A stretch of 64,000 bases of DNA, from positions 62,001-126,000 of the forward strand of contig NZ_JALJEJ010000003.1 in assembly GCF_022953055.1 (NCBI RefSeq). The letters are read 5' to 3'. A program made the position numbers and the translations under genes. The notes under the pieces were generated by a model, which worked only from the letters and a program-made list of their open reading frames with translations, made no database searches and was not told where the DNA came from. How positions within the stretch are numbered: position 1 is the stretch's first letter; every line of letters begins with the position of its first letter. This document shows, piece by piece, positions 1 through 8,754 of this stretch. Source of the DNA: Mucilaginibacter straminoryzae (lineage in GTDB: Bacteria > Bacteroidota > Bacteroidia > Sphingobacteriales > Sphingobacteriaceae).

Positions 1-5
1 TGCGC

Positions 6-440
6 ATGGCTAAGTACAAAAAGGAAAACAAAGAGTTGTTAGCTTATTTGCTTTTTCTTTCCCATGACGAGGCTGCTTTCATAGATCAGGTAAAATCAGA
101 AAGTAGTTTGATGTTCAGTCAGTTAAGCAGTCATAGCTATCAGGCAGCAAAAGGGCTTCGTAAAATTCTTCGTTTTATTAATAAGCAAATAAAATTCAGT
201 GCGTCTAAACAGGTAGAGGTTGAATTATTATTGCATTTCTGCCGCGATTACCTGGACAATGTAGACAGAAAGGCATCCTATAAGCCACTACGGCAAATTT
301 TAACAAGACAGTTACAAAAAGTGAAGGCATCCATTAGTAAATTGCATGAAGATTTGCAGTTTGATTACCGGCAGGAGTTTGATGAGTTGCTTGGCGATTT
401 GGGTAACAAGTTGCTTTGGTTTAACATTAAAGATATTTAA
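6..440 (+). CDS. Hypothetical helical protein
   Basis: A 144-residue protein that I do not recognise. It is rich in Lys, Leu and Gln, appears almost entirely helical, and has no signal peptide, membrane segment or cysteine-metal motif. The reading frame is still open at the window edge, so the true start may lie upstream; the ATG at 6 is only the first one visible. It is followed after 50 bases by an ECF sigma gene on the same strand, but nothing shows a functional link. Translation looks real because the frame is long for its position and the composition is even. Confidence 0.6.
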   Translation: MAKYKKENKELLAYLLFLSHDEAAFIDQVKSESSLMFSQLSSHSYQAAKGLRKILRFINKQIKFSASKQVEVELLLHFCRDYLDNVDRKASYKPLRQILTRQLQKVKASISKLHEDLQFDYRQEFDELLGDLGNKLLWFNIKDI

Positions 441-490
441 TTGTAACATTACCCGCCAGGGCGTGTCTAAAATTAAAATTCAACTAAACT

Positions 491-988
491 GTGGCCGATA
501 AAGAAGCCGCCTTCAGGCAAATATTCGCAGCTAACTCTAAAAAGATCTACCACCTGTGTTATGGCTACACGGGGGACGACGACGCCGCAAACGATCTGCT
601 GCAGGAGACGTTTTTAAAAGTCTGGCAAAACCTGGACAAATTCAGGAACCAGGCGCAAATTTCCACCTGGATCTATCGCATAGCCGTAAATACCTGTTTA
701 ACTTATCTGCGATCGGAAAAGCGTCAGGCTAAAGACGAGCTGACGCCACAAATTGCAGAAAACCAGAAAGAAGAATTTTCTGAGAAGAACGAACAGGTGG
801 CTTTGCTGTACAAGTGTATATCAAAGCTGGAAGAAACAGAAAGAATTATAATAACCATGGTGCTCGACGAAGTACCGTACCCTGAAATTGCAGAAGTTTC
901 GGGTATTACAGAAGGAAATTTACGTGTGAAGATTTTTAGAATTAAACAGAAATTAACGGATTTATATAACCACTATGAAAGACTTTGA
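491..988 (+). CDS. ECF-type RNA polymerase sigma factor
   Basis: An extracytoplasmic-function sigma factor of 165 residues, the usual length. Region 2 (about residues 10-75) contains the typical LLQETFLKVW stretch and the WIYRIAVN core-binding/-10 element. Region 4 (about 105-160) ends in a helix-turn-helix reading YPEIAEVSGITEGNLRVKI. The start is GTG at 491; no better ATG precedes the domain. Its stop overlaps the next gene by 14 bases, so the two are translationally coupled. By the usual ECF arrangement the overlapping membrane protein may control it, although that protein lacks a zinc anti-sigma motif. Confidence 0.9.
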   Translation: MADKEAAFRQIFAANSKKIYHLCYGYTGDDDAANDLLQETFLKVWQNLDKFRNQAQISTWIYRIAVNTCLTYLRSEKRQAKDELTPQIAENQKEEFSEKNEQVALLYKCISKLEETERIIITMVLDEVPYPEIAEVSGITEGNLRVKIFRIKQKLTDLYNHYERL

Positions 989-1565
989 TCATTTGCTCTC
1001 GGTTTGGCAGGGACAGCCAGCCCGGGAACAGCTTTCGGTGGACGAGGTGCTGAAGCAGGTAAAGAAGGGGGTGAATAGTATAACCTCTAAATTGTATTGG
1101 GGCATTGTCGCCATGATTGGCATTGCGTTATACACGTTTATCGTTTTGTTTTTCTTCACTTTTAAATACTGGCAAACGTATGTGGGTGTTGGTATGATCC
1201 TGATGACGATGCTATTGTATTTGTCACTGATCGTGCGGCATTACCGGATCTTGCATAAACGCGACCATACCATTAACCCGACAGATTACCTGAAAAACCT
1301 GAAAGAATACCAGAAGCAGCGGTCTAAACTGGCGGGATGGTTCTACTTTATCTTTGTACTGCTCATCAGTATGGGCTTTTCGCTCTACCTGTTCGAGTTA
1401 TTAGAGAAAGCATCGCTATTAACCCGCTACCTGGTTTATGGGTTAACCATCGTCTGGATATTGTTTTGCACCTTCTTTCTTCGCGTAAGGATCTTTAAGA
1501 ACGAGGAAGAAAAACTGAACCTGATGATCGACAGGTTAGAGCGGCTGGAAACGCAGTTTGAATAG
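975..1565 (+). CDS. Membrane protein, possible anti-sigma partner
   Basis: A 196-residue inner-membrane protein. The first 40 residues are soluble and contain an LLSVWQGQP motif; four hydrophobic segments follow (about 42-62, 68-88, 118-138, 148-168), and the C-terminus is charged and probably coiled (EEEKLNLMIDRLERLE). It starts inside the last codons of the ECF sigma gene, an arrangement typical of sigma/anti-sigma pairs. I see no HxxxCxxC zinc anti-sigma signature, so the regulatory role rests on gene order and topology. It could equally be a small sensor or a protein of unrelated membrane function. Confidence 0.7.
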   Translation: MKDFDHLLSVWQGQPAREQLSVDEVLKQVKKGVNSITSKLYWGIVAMIGIALYTFIVLFFFTFKYWQTYVGVGMILMTMLLYLSLIVRHYRILHKRDHTINPTDYLKNLKEYQKQRSKLAGWFYFIFVLLISMGFSLYLFELLEKASLLTRYLVYGLTIVWILFCTFFLRVRIFKNEEEKLNLMIDRLERLETQFE

Positions 1566-1632
1566 CATTTCCTTTTGCTTCTTAAACCAATAGATGAAAT
1601 AGTTGGCGGTGAAAGAATTATCTTCGCCCGGT

Positions 1633-2151
1633 ATGGAATCCCTGCTTATACGCCGTGCTACTGCCGAAGATGTTGATGTGCTATTATCCTTCAGCAAAGA
1701 CGTCTTTTTTACTGCCTTCGCACATCAAAATACTGCGGAAGATATGGCGCTCTACGCCGCAAAGACATTCAACCGGGATGGCCTGTTAGCAGAGCTTTCT
1801 AACAACCATTCACAATTTTACTTTGCCTATTATAAAAATGCTTTGGCTGGTTACTTAAAGTTAAACTTTAATTTTGCACAAACAGAATTTCGGGAAGACA
1901 CCGGCATGGAGGTAGAGCGATTATATGTCCATTCGAATTTCCAGAACCTCAAGATCGGGCAGGCATTATTTAACTTGGCTATAGATACGGGCAGACGTTT
2001 AAAGAAGGCCTATATCTGGTTAGGGGTTTGGGAGCGCAACGTTAACGCCATCCGTTTTTACGAACGCAATGGATTTACCAAAATAGGCGAACACGATTTC
2101 ATGCTTGGCAATGACCGGCAGACAGATTGGTTGATGAAGAAGCAATTGTAA
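1633..2151 (+). CDS. GNAT family N-acetyltransferase
   Basis: A GCN5-related N-acetyltransferase using acetyl-CoA; the acceptor is unknown. The fold is visible from LLIRRATAEDV (beta 1) through VERLYVHSNFQNLKIGQALF, the acetyl-CoA pyrophosphate-binding loop in motif A, to NAIRFYERNGFTKIGEH (motif B). I start it at ATG 1633 because this lies directly before the first conserved strand. An in-frame TTG at 1603 would add ten residues outside the domain. It is convergent with the ABC permease gene downstream, and no operon partner is evident. Confidence 0.85.
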   Translation: MESLLIRRATAEDVDVLLSFSKDVFFTAFAHQNTAEDMALYAAKTFNRDGLLAELSNNHSQFYFAYYKNALAGYLKLNFNFAQTEFREDTGMEVERLYVHSNFQNLKIGQALFNLAIDTGRRLKKAYIWLGVWERNVNAIRFYERNGFTKIGEHDFMLGNDRQTDWLMKKQL

Positions 2152-2168
2152 CTGGATGTCAATGTCTA

Positions 2169-3281
2169 TTACTCTCCCTTGGGCAGCACCGGAAAAGAAC
2201 GGTAATAGTTAAAGTAGAATAATAGAAAAGCAGCAAGCAGGTTAAGCACAATAGCGGCAACTAATACCTTAAACATCATTATCCAAAAGATAACAATAAA
2301 CAAGCCCAACACCCACTGCATGTAACGCTCCATATCCAACCCGAGGCGATACAACAGACAATGGAACAACAATATACTACTCAGGGGAAATAACATCAGT
2401 TCGGTAGCTAAAACGGGATCGAACCGTGCGTACAGCCAGATTACTTCGGGCAATAATAAGATCAGGTAACTAAGGGCGAACCCGGCAAACAACCTGATTT
2501 TACTATAAGGGAGATTCCGGGCGAATACCAGGTTGGTTTCTTCAAAAGTGCGCTCTTCAAACACAATTACCGCATGTGCTACCGCGATGGCCAGCACGGC
2601 AATTCCCGCTACGCGCATATCATGTTTTACATCTGCAAAAAGTGCAAATACACCAGTAATGATCACCCAGGAAATAATCTTCGTGATCAGGTACGGTAGT
2701 TTTTTAGCGTGGAAAATGTGATAAACAAACAAACTGAAATACGGCTTAGGGAAATTGCTGAACCAGCGTATCATCCTGCTTTCTTTTGTGTTATCAGCAG
2801 GGGTTATTAATAACCGGATGTTCATCCACGCACCTATTCCGATTAAAAATAAGAGGTATATAATAATGATGATTGAAGCGGTGTAAATACCGTGTGTTAA
2901 ACCTACCGCAACCGTTAGCCCGCCATAAATGATTACCGGTAACAGGATATTGAATTGGGTGATCAGCCAGGCTGTCCATAGTTGTTTCCGCTCTATAGCG
3001 TTGGCGCTGTAAAATAAAAACTGCTGATGCGGCAACCTGAATATTCCCGCAATATGAAACGTAGCTTTAACAACGTATAACAGCCAGGCGGCAAATACGA
3101 TGGCAAGAAAAGCCGGACTGGTTAAGCAAGCCAGCATTAACGATTCGTGATAATATAGCAATTGGTTGCCCGGTACCGAACCGAACATCGCCAAAAAGAT
3201 AAATAGGAACATGCCTGCATGGGCGCGGTAAAAACCCGCAGTGAAGATCTTGTTTAATACTACTGTTAACGAATTACTCAT
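2169..3281 (-). CDS. ABC transporter membrane subunit (multi-TM)
   Basis: A 370-residue integral membrane protein with roughly ten hydrophobic helices and no recognisable soluble domain. It overlaps the upstream ATPase gene by four bases, which marks it as the permease half of a simple two-gene ABC system. The sequence is not close to a named permease family I can identify. Small two-gene systems of this kind in Bacteroidota commonly export drugs, peptides or lipids, but the substrate cannot be read from the sequence. Confidence 0.75.
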   Translation of the reverse strand: MSNSLTVVLNKIFTAGFYRAHAGMFLFIFLAMFGSVPGNQLLYYHESLMLACLTSPAFLAIVFAAWLLYVVKATFHIAGIFRLPHQQFLFYSANAIERKQLWTAWLITQFNILLPVIIYGGLTVAVGLTHGIYTASIIIIIYLLFLIGIGAWMNIRLLITPADNTKESRMIRWFSNFPKPYFSLFVYHIFHAKKLPYLITKIISWVIITGVFALFADVKHDMRVAGIAVLAIAVAHAVIVFEERTFEETNLVFARNLPYSKIRLFAGFALSYLILLLPEVIWLYARFDPVLATELMLFPLSSILLFHCLLYRLGLDMERYMQWVLGLFIVIFWIMMFKVLVAAIVLNLLAAFLLFYFNYYRSFPVLPKGE

Positions 3282-3916
3282 ACGTCTAAGTTTTGCAGCG
3301 TATGATTCTGAATCAGTAATTCGCCGGTCTTCGGCAAAGTAGCATCGTCTAAAGACTGGTGCGACGAAAGAATAAAGCCTGTTCCCTCCTGCTGGCGGCG
3401 TTGGTTGATCCAGCTGTAAAGAATTTCAAGCGAGGCGGTATCGATGGTAATTAATGGTTCATCCAGCAAGATCAATTTCGGATGCCCAAGAAAAGCCAGC
3501 AGCAACGAAAGCTTCTTATTCATACCGCTGGAGTAGGAGCCGATCGGCCTGTCTACATAGCTTTGCATCTGCATCGATTCAATGTATGGCTGCTCCTGTC
3601 CTTTTTCGGCTTTGCGGGCTTCTGCAAACAGGCGTATCAGTTCACGGCCGGTCAAAAACTCGGGAAATAAAGGCTCAGCTTCAGCGAAACTTACCAACTG
3701 CCGGTAAAGCACCGGTTCTTTTTTCTGATTGATGCTGCCATTTAAGATAATATCCCCGTCAAAGGAAAGTATCCCGGCGATAGACTTCAGCAGGGTGCTT
3801 TTGCCAGATCCGTTAACCCCTTTTAACCAGTACAGGCCTTGTTCCACCTTAAAATCGGCGATAGACAAGGCCTGAAAGCTTCCATATGATTTTTTAAAGT
3901 CTTTAAACTGCAGCAT
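3278..3916 (-). CDS. ABC transporter ATP-binding protein
   Basis: A 212-residue cytoplasmic ABC ATPase. Walker A is GVNGSGKST near residue 35. The signature is the variant SYSSGMNKKLSL, as found in CcmA/drug-export type ATPases. Walker B is LILLDEP and the H-loop is SSHQS. All residues needed for ATP binding and hydrolysis are present. It is transcribed just ahead of its membrane partner (ATGA overlap) and 33 bases after ddl, so ddl, the ATPase and the permease may share one transcript. Confidence 0.88.
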   Translation of the reverse strand: MLQFKDFKKSYGSFQALSIADFKVEQGLYWLKGVNGSGKSTLLKSIAGILSFDGDIILNGSINQKKEPVLYRQLVSFAEAEPLFPEFLTGRELIRLFAEARKAEKGQEQPYIESMQMQSYVDRPIGSYSSGMNKKLSLLLAFLGHPKLILLDEPLITIDTASLEILYSWINQRRQQEGTGFILSSHQSLDDATLPKTGELLIQNHTLQNLDV

Positions 3917-3948
3917 GATGCGGATAAGACTTGCTGATAGAGCGGTTG

Positions 3949-4941
3949 TTACAAACTGTTAGACGCATTTTCTACCAGGGTGCTGTAAAATTCGGCCAGG
4001 TCCATACCGGCGGCCCTTACCTGTTGCGGGATCAAGCTATTAGCCGATTGCCCGGGCGTAGTATTGATCTCGATAAAATAGAAATTGTCTGTATTTTCTT
4101 CCAGAATGAAATCAACCCGGCACATGCCTTTGCAGTTGAGGCGCAGGTAGGCCTCGGTAACAATAGCCGCTACGCGTTCCTGTTGTTCTTCTGTTAAATT
4201 GGCCGGGGTAATTTCCTGGCTGACACCCGGTGTATATTTTGCTTCGTAATCAAAAAACTCTTTAGAGCTGATAATCTCGGTAGCCGGAAGCACGCGTAAT
4301 TCGTTATTCAACTTAGCGATGCCAATGCTAAACTCGCGGCCTTTAATGAATTCTTCTATTAATACCTGGCTGTCTTCTTTAAATGCTTTTTCCAATGCCG
4401 CAGACAGCTCTGAAGGCTGGTGAACCTTGCTCATGCCTACACTACTGCCGCCATTATTGGGCTTAATAAACAATGGGAATTTAAGCTGGGCACTGATGTT
4501 CGCTACATCATGTACATCTTTACCAAAAAGCTGGATGGATTTTGCCGTGTGCAGGTGGCGGATACCATTAACGATGGCTTTGGTATAAGCCTTATTCATG
4601 GTAATGGCAGAGGTAGCTGCATCGCAATTATTATAAGGAATGCCCAGCATGTCAAGGTAGCCCTGCATTTTTCCGTCCTCGCCCGGGGTGCCGTGTATGG
4701 TAATAAAAGCCGCGTCAAACGTTACTTTTTCGCCGTTGATGGTCAGGCTGAAATCGTTTTTGTCTACCTCGACTTTACCGCTGTCACCGTCATAAAACCA
4801 GCTGTCACGGTTTACTAAAATTTTGTAAACATGGTATCCTTTGCTGGTTAACTGGGCTGCAATATTTTGCGCGCTGTTAATCGAAACTTCATATTCGCCG
4901 GTGTATCCGCCGGCAATGAGGGCTATTTTCTTGGCTGACAT
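3949..4941 (-). CDS. ddl: D-alanine--D-alanine ligase
   Basis: An ATP-grasp ligase that joins two D-alanines for the peptidoglycan stem peptide, in the cytoplasm. Starting at the ATG that gives MSAKKIALIAGG it has 330 residues, normal for Ddl. An upstream ATG would add 13 unlikely residues (Cys/Phe-rich). The N-terminal domain carries the IAGGYTGEYEVS motif. The central ATP-grasp has PLFIKPNNGGSSVGMSKV, and the C-terminal metal and substrate site has CRVDFILEE plus FIEINTTPGQS. It is divergent from the PASTA/MltG envelope operon, which fits a shared cell-wall theme. Confidence 0.95.
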   Translation of the reverse strand: MSAKKIALIAGGYTGEYEVSINSAQNIAAQLTSKGYHVYKILVNRDSWFYDGDSGKVEVDKNDFSLTINGEKVTFDAAFITIHGTPGEDGKMQGYLDMLGIPYNNCDAATSAITMNKAYTKAIVNGIRHLHTAKSIQLFGKDVHDVANISAQLKFPLFIKPNNGGSSVGMSKVHQPSELSAALEKAFKEDSQVLIEEFIKGREFSIGIAKLNNELRVLPATEIISSKEFFDYEAKYTPGVSQEITPANLTEEQQERVAAIVTEAYLRLNCKGMCRVDFILEENTDNFYFIEINTTPGQSANSLIPQQVRAAGMDLAEFYSTLVENASNSL

Positions 4942-4988
4942 ACCGCCAAAGATATAGAAAGGACAACAAAAGGGACACAAAAAATTCC

Positions 4989-4996
4989 TATGTTTG
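4989..4996 (+). promoter_or_regulatory. Promoter -7 element of the PASTA-mltG operon
   Basis: TATGTTTG exactly matches the Bacteroidota -7 consensus TAnnTTTG and lies 40 bases upstream of the PASTA gene start in the ddl/PASTA divergent space. No clear -33 TTTG is present at the usual distance. Confidence 0.5.
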
Positions 4997-5036
4997 GCTA
5001 CTGATTTCAGGACTATTAATTTCTGATTGATACGTA

Positions 5037-5825
5037 ATGAGTAAATTCTGGGAATATCTAAAAACTAAAAGTTTTCGAAATAATTTTCTGATTGCCGTTG
5101 GTGCCGTTTTCCTGGTACTGCTGATCGCCTACTTCAGCCTGGGATACTACACCCGACATGGTGAGGGCGTTCCTGTTCCTGGATTGAAAGGGATGCCGGT
5201 AGAAAAAGCTACGGCATTGCTTGATCAGCAAGGCTTTAAATACCAGGTGGATTCTGTCTATGTATTAGACCAGCCGCCGGGTACCGTAATAGAGCAAGAC
5301 CCAGACGCAGGCACGAATGTAAAACAAGGCCGTAACATATACCTTACTGTTGTTACCCGCCTTGCCCCTAACGTTTCCCTGCCGGATCTGTCGCAAAGCA
5401 CCTTCCGAGAAGCAGAAGCTACCCTCTCTAACTTCGGTTTAAAGATTGGCGACACCACCTATCGTTCTGACATTGCCCGCGACCGTATCCTGGAAATAAA
5501 ATTTGCCGGGCAGACTATTCAGCCGGGCTTTAAGTTGCCCAAAGGATCAAAGGTTGATTTAGTTTTGGGTGATGGTGCAGGTGCCAGCGAGGTAGATATT
5601 CCGGAAGTGGTAAACCTTGATTTAGATGCGGCGAGATTTGCAATTAAAGGCGCTGGGCTTGCTATCGGGTCTATTACTTATCAGGGAAGTATAACAGACT
5701 CAACCAACCTGGTAGTGATTTCCCAATTCCCGATGAAAACAGATTCGCTGAGCAAAACCAGCATCGGTACACGTATTAACTTAACGGTAAGCCAGGGTAA
5801 GAAGACGGATGAACCACAACAATGA
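5037..5825 (+). CDS. PASTA domain membrane protein
   Basis: A 262-residue protein with a short cytoplasmic N-terminus, one membrane helix (about residues 15-38) and three consecutive PASTA domains (about 43-107, 112-180, 186-255), each opening with a VP.L or IPEVVNLD-type motif. PASTA domains bind peptidoglycan fragments or help locate envelope enzymes; no kinase or transpeptidase domain is attached here. It begins an envelope operon and its last codons overlap the rhodanese gene by 17 bases. Placement opposite ddl supports a role in wall metabolism, but the exact function is unknown. Confidence 0.88.
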   Translation: MSKFWEYLKTKSFRNNFLIAVGAVFLVLLIAYFSLGYYTRHGEGVPVPGLKGMPVEKATALLDQQGFKYQVDSVYVLDQPPGTVIEQDPDAGTNVKQGRNIYLTVVTRLAPNVSLPDLSQSTFREAEATLSNFGLKIGDTTYRSDIARDRILEIKFAGQTIQPGFKLPKGSKVDLVLGDGAGASEVDIPEVVNLDLDAARFAIKGAGLAIGSITYQGSITDSTNLVVISQFPMKTDSLSKTSIGTRINLTVSQGKKTDEPQQ

Positions 5826-6123
5826 TATTTCGGCAGCAGAACTTCTGCAAAGGCTGAAGAATCAGGAAGTGCTTAATTTACTGGATGTTCGCGAGCACAT
5901 CGAATATCATACCCGGAACATCGGCGGGCAAAACATACCTGTTGGTAAGCTGGCTGGTCAGTTAAATCAGCTGCCGTACAATTTAAATGACGAGATTATC
6001 GTTATCTGCAGTGCGGGGCTTCGTAGTGAAACCGCACAATCAATTCTAGAACAAAATGGTTATCAGAATGTCAGGAACGTTACAGGCGGTTTACTGGCAA
6101 TAGAAAAAATACAATCGCTATAA
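5809..6123 (+). CDS. Rhodanese-like domain protein
   Basis: A 104-residue single-domain rhodanese, soluble and cytoplasmic. The active-site loop reads VICSAGLRSE, where the Cys is the persulfide-carrying residue. The upstream LLDVREHIEY is the usual CH2-A motif. The length matches stand-alone GlpE/PspE-type sulfurtransferases. It overlaps the PASTA gene and lies five bases before mltG, so it is certainly co-transcribed, although sulfur transfer has no obvious link to its wall-related neighbours. Confidence 0.88.
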   Translation: MNHNNDISAAELLQRLKNQEVLNLLDVREHIEYHTRNIGGQNIPVGKLAGQLNQLPYNLNDEIIVICSAGLRSETAQSILEQNGYQNVRNVTGGLLAIEKIQSL

Positions 6124-6128
6124 GAAAC

Positions 6129-7181
6129 ATGGCTCAAACAACATCATCGGGCGGAACATTCAGAAAATTTATTATTGCGCTGGTTCTAATTGTCGTGCTA
6201 GCGCTGGGCATTACCGGCGTAGTTTACTACCTGCGCTATTTCGGGCCTAACGTAACCGACAATAAGGAATACCTGTACATCCATACAGGGGCAAATTTCC
6301 AGGAAGTTTATGATACCATCCGCAAAGACGGCATGGTAAAAGATACCACTACCTTTTTATGGGCTGCCCATAACATGAAATATACCAATCGTGTAAAGCC
6401 GGGTAAGTATCGTTTAAAGCCGGGAATGAGCAACCGCAAGTTTATCAATATGCTGGCCGCGGGTAATCAGGAGCCTGTTAAGCTTTCTTTTCATAACCTG
6501 CGTTTGAAAACGCAGTTCGCCGGATTTCTGGCTAAAAACATCGAACCGGATTCTGCGTCTATCATCCATTTGCTGGATTCTACCTCATATTTGCAGCAGT
6601 ACGGCTTCACGCCTGAAAACGTATATGTGATGTTTATGCCGAACAGCTACCAATTTTATTGGAACACCACGCCCGAGAAATTCTTTACCCGTATGAACAG
6701 CGAGTATGAGAAATTCTGGACGCCGGAGCGTAAGCAAAAGGCGGCAGCCATCAACCTTTCGCCTATCCAGGTTTCTATCCTTGCGTCTATTGTAGACGCC
6801 GAAGCCCTGCATGATGATGAGATGCCGAAAATTGCAGGCCTATATCTGAACCGTTTAAAAAAGGGCATGCACCTGCAGGCAGACCCAACGGTGATTTTTG
6901 CAACGGGAGATTTTACCATTCATCGTGTATTAAACAAGTATTTATCAACCCCGTCGCCTTACAATACTTACCTGAATGCGGGCCTTCCTCCGGGACCGAT
7001 CATGATGCCTTCTGTAAATGCGGTAAAGGCCGTGTTGAATCACGAGAACCACGATTATATTTACATGTGTGCCAAGGAAGATTTTTCTGGCTATCACAAC
7101 TTCGCTACCAACGAAGCTGAACACAAAGCCAATGCAAGAAGGTTCCAGCAGGCTTTAGACGCCCGTAACATTAAGCACTAA
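6129..7181 (+). CDS. mltG: Endolytic transglycosylase MltG
   Basis: A 350-residue inner-membrane lytic transglycosylase of the YceG/MltG family, which cleaves nascent peptidoglycan strands internally and helps set glycan length. There is one N-terminal membrane helix (about 13-36), then a LysM-like subdomain and the catalytic domain. The signature is ILASIVDAEA with Glu225, followed by AGLYLNRLKKGMHLQADPTV and GLPPGPI. The family usually reads ASIVEKE; here it is ASIVDAE, which keeps the second Glu. Its stop overlaps the start of the thioesterase gene by one base. Confidence 0.93.
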   Translation: MAQTTSSGGTFRKFIIALVLIVVLALGITGVVYYLRYFGPNVTDNKEYLYIHTGANFQEVYDTIRKDGMVKDTTTFLWAAHNMKYTNRVKPGKYRLKPGMSNRKFINMLAAGNQEPVKLSFHNLRLKTQFAGFLAKNIEPDSASIIHLLDSTSYLQQYGFTPENVYVMFMPNSYQFYWNTTPEKFFTRMNSEYEKFWTPERKQKAAAINLSPIQVSILASIVDAEALHDDEMPKIAGLYLNRLKKGMHLQADPTVIFATGDFTIHRVLNKYLSTPSPYNTYLNAGLPPGPIMMPSVNAVKAVLNHENHDYIYMCAKEDFSGYHNFATNEAEHKANARRFQQALDARNIKH

Positions 7182-7588
7182 TGTTTACCCATACTACTAA
7201 AATACGCGTCCGTTACGGCGAGACCGACCAGATGGGCTATATGTATTATGGCAACTATGCGGAATTTTACGAGGTAGGCCGTGTGGAAATGCTGCGCAGT
7301 TTAGGGCTTACTTATAAAAGCATGGAAGAGTCAGGCATTATGATGCCCGTGCTGGAAATGAAATGCAAGTATTTGAAGCCTGCCCGTTACGACGAAGAGA
7401 TTAGCGTGAAGGTGATTATGCAAAAAATGCCCGGCGTGAAAATCCACTTCAATTACGAATTGTACAATGAAAGCGGTGCGCTAATTCATACCGGCGAAAC
7501 ATTATTGGTTTTTGTCAACATGCAAACCAACCGGCCGTGTTTACCTGCTCAGGATTTTCTGGATGCGCTGAAGCCTTTTTTTGAGTAA
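7181..7588 (+). CDS. Acyl-CoA thioesterase (4HBT/YbgC-like hotdog)
   Basis: A 135-residue hotdog-fold thioesterase that hydrolyses acyl-CoA or acyl-ACP. The hallmark N-terminal block VRYGETDQMGYMYYGNYAEFYEVGR contains the Asp (ETDQMG) that serves as catalytic residue in YbgC/4-hydroxybenzoyl-CoA thioesterases. Its ATG shares a base with the mltG stop. YbgC proteins in other bacteria associate with phospholipid or acyl-carrier metabolism, which fits an envelope operon; the substrate is not identifiable. Confidence 0.88.
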   Translation: MFTHTTKIRVRYGETDQMGYMYYGNYAEFYEVGRVEMLRSLGLTYKSMEESGIMMPVLEMKCKYLKPARYDEEISVKVIMQKMPGVKIHFNYELYNESGALIHTGETLLVFVNMQTNRPCLPAQDFLDALKPFFE

Positions 7589-7598
7589 TTTTGCTTAA

Positions 7599-8606
7599 AT
7601 GAAATGGCTGCACCGCTTTTTATGCCGGTTTAGATTTTACCAATATTTTATCGACTGGACTAAGGTGGTGATCCTGCCGGGGTTCCGGCCGCTGCCATTG
7701 CATACGGTTGCCAAATTCTTTATAAAGGAAATCCAGCAGGAATCGCTGGTCAGCAAGGCGTCTTCCCTCGCCTATTTCTTTATGCTGGCGCTGTTCCCGG
7801 CCATTATCTTTTTATTTACGCTGATCCCTTACATCCCGGTTTCACATTTTCAGGATCAACTGATCGAACTGATGTCGGTGGTGTTACCTTACAATGCTTA
7901 CAGCGCGTTGGAAGCCACCATTAAAGATATTATCAAGAACCAGAATGGGCAATTATTGTCGGTTGGTTTTGCTTCTGCGCTTTACTTTGCTTCAAACGGG
8001 GTTTATAAACTAATGCAGGCTTTTAACAAATCCTCACTGATTGTAGAAACCCGCCCCTGGCTGCGCCGAAGGATTATTTCGCTTACATTAACGGTGGTGA
8101 TCAGCTTTTCGCTGTTATTGGCCATTGCTATTCTTATCGCCGGGCAGGCGCTGGTAAATCTTATCGAAAGAAAGCTGAACAGCAACGGTTTGTTCTGGAC
8201 ACTCCTGTTGCTTTTAGGCCGGTGGATTATTGTTATTCTGATTTTTTTCAGTACGCTTGCTATCCTATACCGTTACGGTCCGGCGCATAAGCGAGACCGT
8301 TGGAAGCTGGTTAGCCCGGGTGCCATATTAGCTACTTTCCTGGCCGTGCTTACTTCGCTTGGTTTCACCTACTACATCGATCATTTTTCTTCTTATAATA
8401 AAGTCTACGGTTCTATCGGAACGCTTATCGTCGTAATGATCTGGTTGTATATCAACTCACTGATCATCCTGATCGGTTTTGAGCTGAATGCCAGTATCGA
8501 ACTGTCGAAACGTAATGTACAGATCAGTAAGCCACGTTTTAATACATTCAGAGGTGTAAGAAAGTCGACGGTTAATCAGAAGATCGAAAACAGAAGGAAG
8601 AATTGA
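7599..8606 (+). CDS. YihY/virulence factor BrkB family membrane protein
   Basis: A 335-residue protein with six predicted membrane helices, matching the YihY/BrkB family (formerly mis-annotated as RNase BN). Recognisable stretches are SKASSLAYFFMLALFPAII near residue 52, YGSIGTLIVVMIWLYINSLIILIGFELNA near the C-terminus, and a conserved GPAHKRDRWKLVSPGA loop. The function of the family is unsettled; a transporter-like role is often suggested. It is the last gene of the PASTA-mltG operon, ten bases after the thioesterase. Confidence 0.88.
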   Translation: MKWLHRFLCRFRFYQYFIDWTKVVILPGFRPLPLHTVAKFFIKEIQQESLVSKASSLAYFFMLALFPAIIFLFTLIPYIPVSHFQDQLIELMSVVLPYNAYSALEATIKDIIKNQNGQLLSVGFASALYFASNGVYKLMQAFNKSSLIVETRPWLRRRIISLTLTVVISFSLLLAIAILIAGQALVNLIERKLNSNGLFWTLLLLLGRWIIVILIFFSTLAILYRYGPAHKRDRWKLVSPGAILATFLAVLTSLGFTYYIDHFSSYNKVYGSIGTLIVVMIWLYINSLIILIGFELNASIELSKRNVQISKPRFNTFRGVRKSTVNQKIENRRKN

Positions 8607-8698
8607 TTACCATCACCGTCATACGATTGTCTTACAAGAGGTAATTTTGTCATTACAGTTCAATATGACTGGTTTTTCGAAAAAACTTTTCAATTGCA

Positions 8699-8731
8699 TT
8701 TGCAACTTGAATTTAAACACCACTATATTTG
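8699..8731 (+). promoter_or_regulatory. Promoter of the RND-pump tetR gene
   Basis: A -33 TTTG (8699-8702) and a -7 TATATTTG (8724-8731) are separated by 21 bases, a good fit to the Bacteroidota TTTG/TAnnTTTG promoter. The palindromic operator begins at the very next base. Confidence 0.65.
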
Positions 8732-8744
8732 CTAACACTGTTAG
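8732..8744. promoter_or_regulatory. TetR operator, copy 1
   Basis: CTAACACTGTTAG is a perfect 6-1-6 palindrome between the -7 element and the ATG of the tetR gene at 8755, where bound repressor would cover the transcription start. The same 13-base core recurs at 9375-9387 before the efflux genes. Confidence 0.75.
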
Positions 8745-8754
8745 GGAAAGATAA

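Noticed and set aside
1603..1632. TTG-initiated extension of the GNAT gene
   Set aside because: The added residues precede the conserved first strand and contribute nothing recognisable; ATG 1633 is better placed.
4942..4980. Extended start of ddl
   Set aside because: The 13 added residues are Cys/Phe-rich and absent from Ddl proteins; the family N-terminus begins at ATG 4941.
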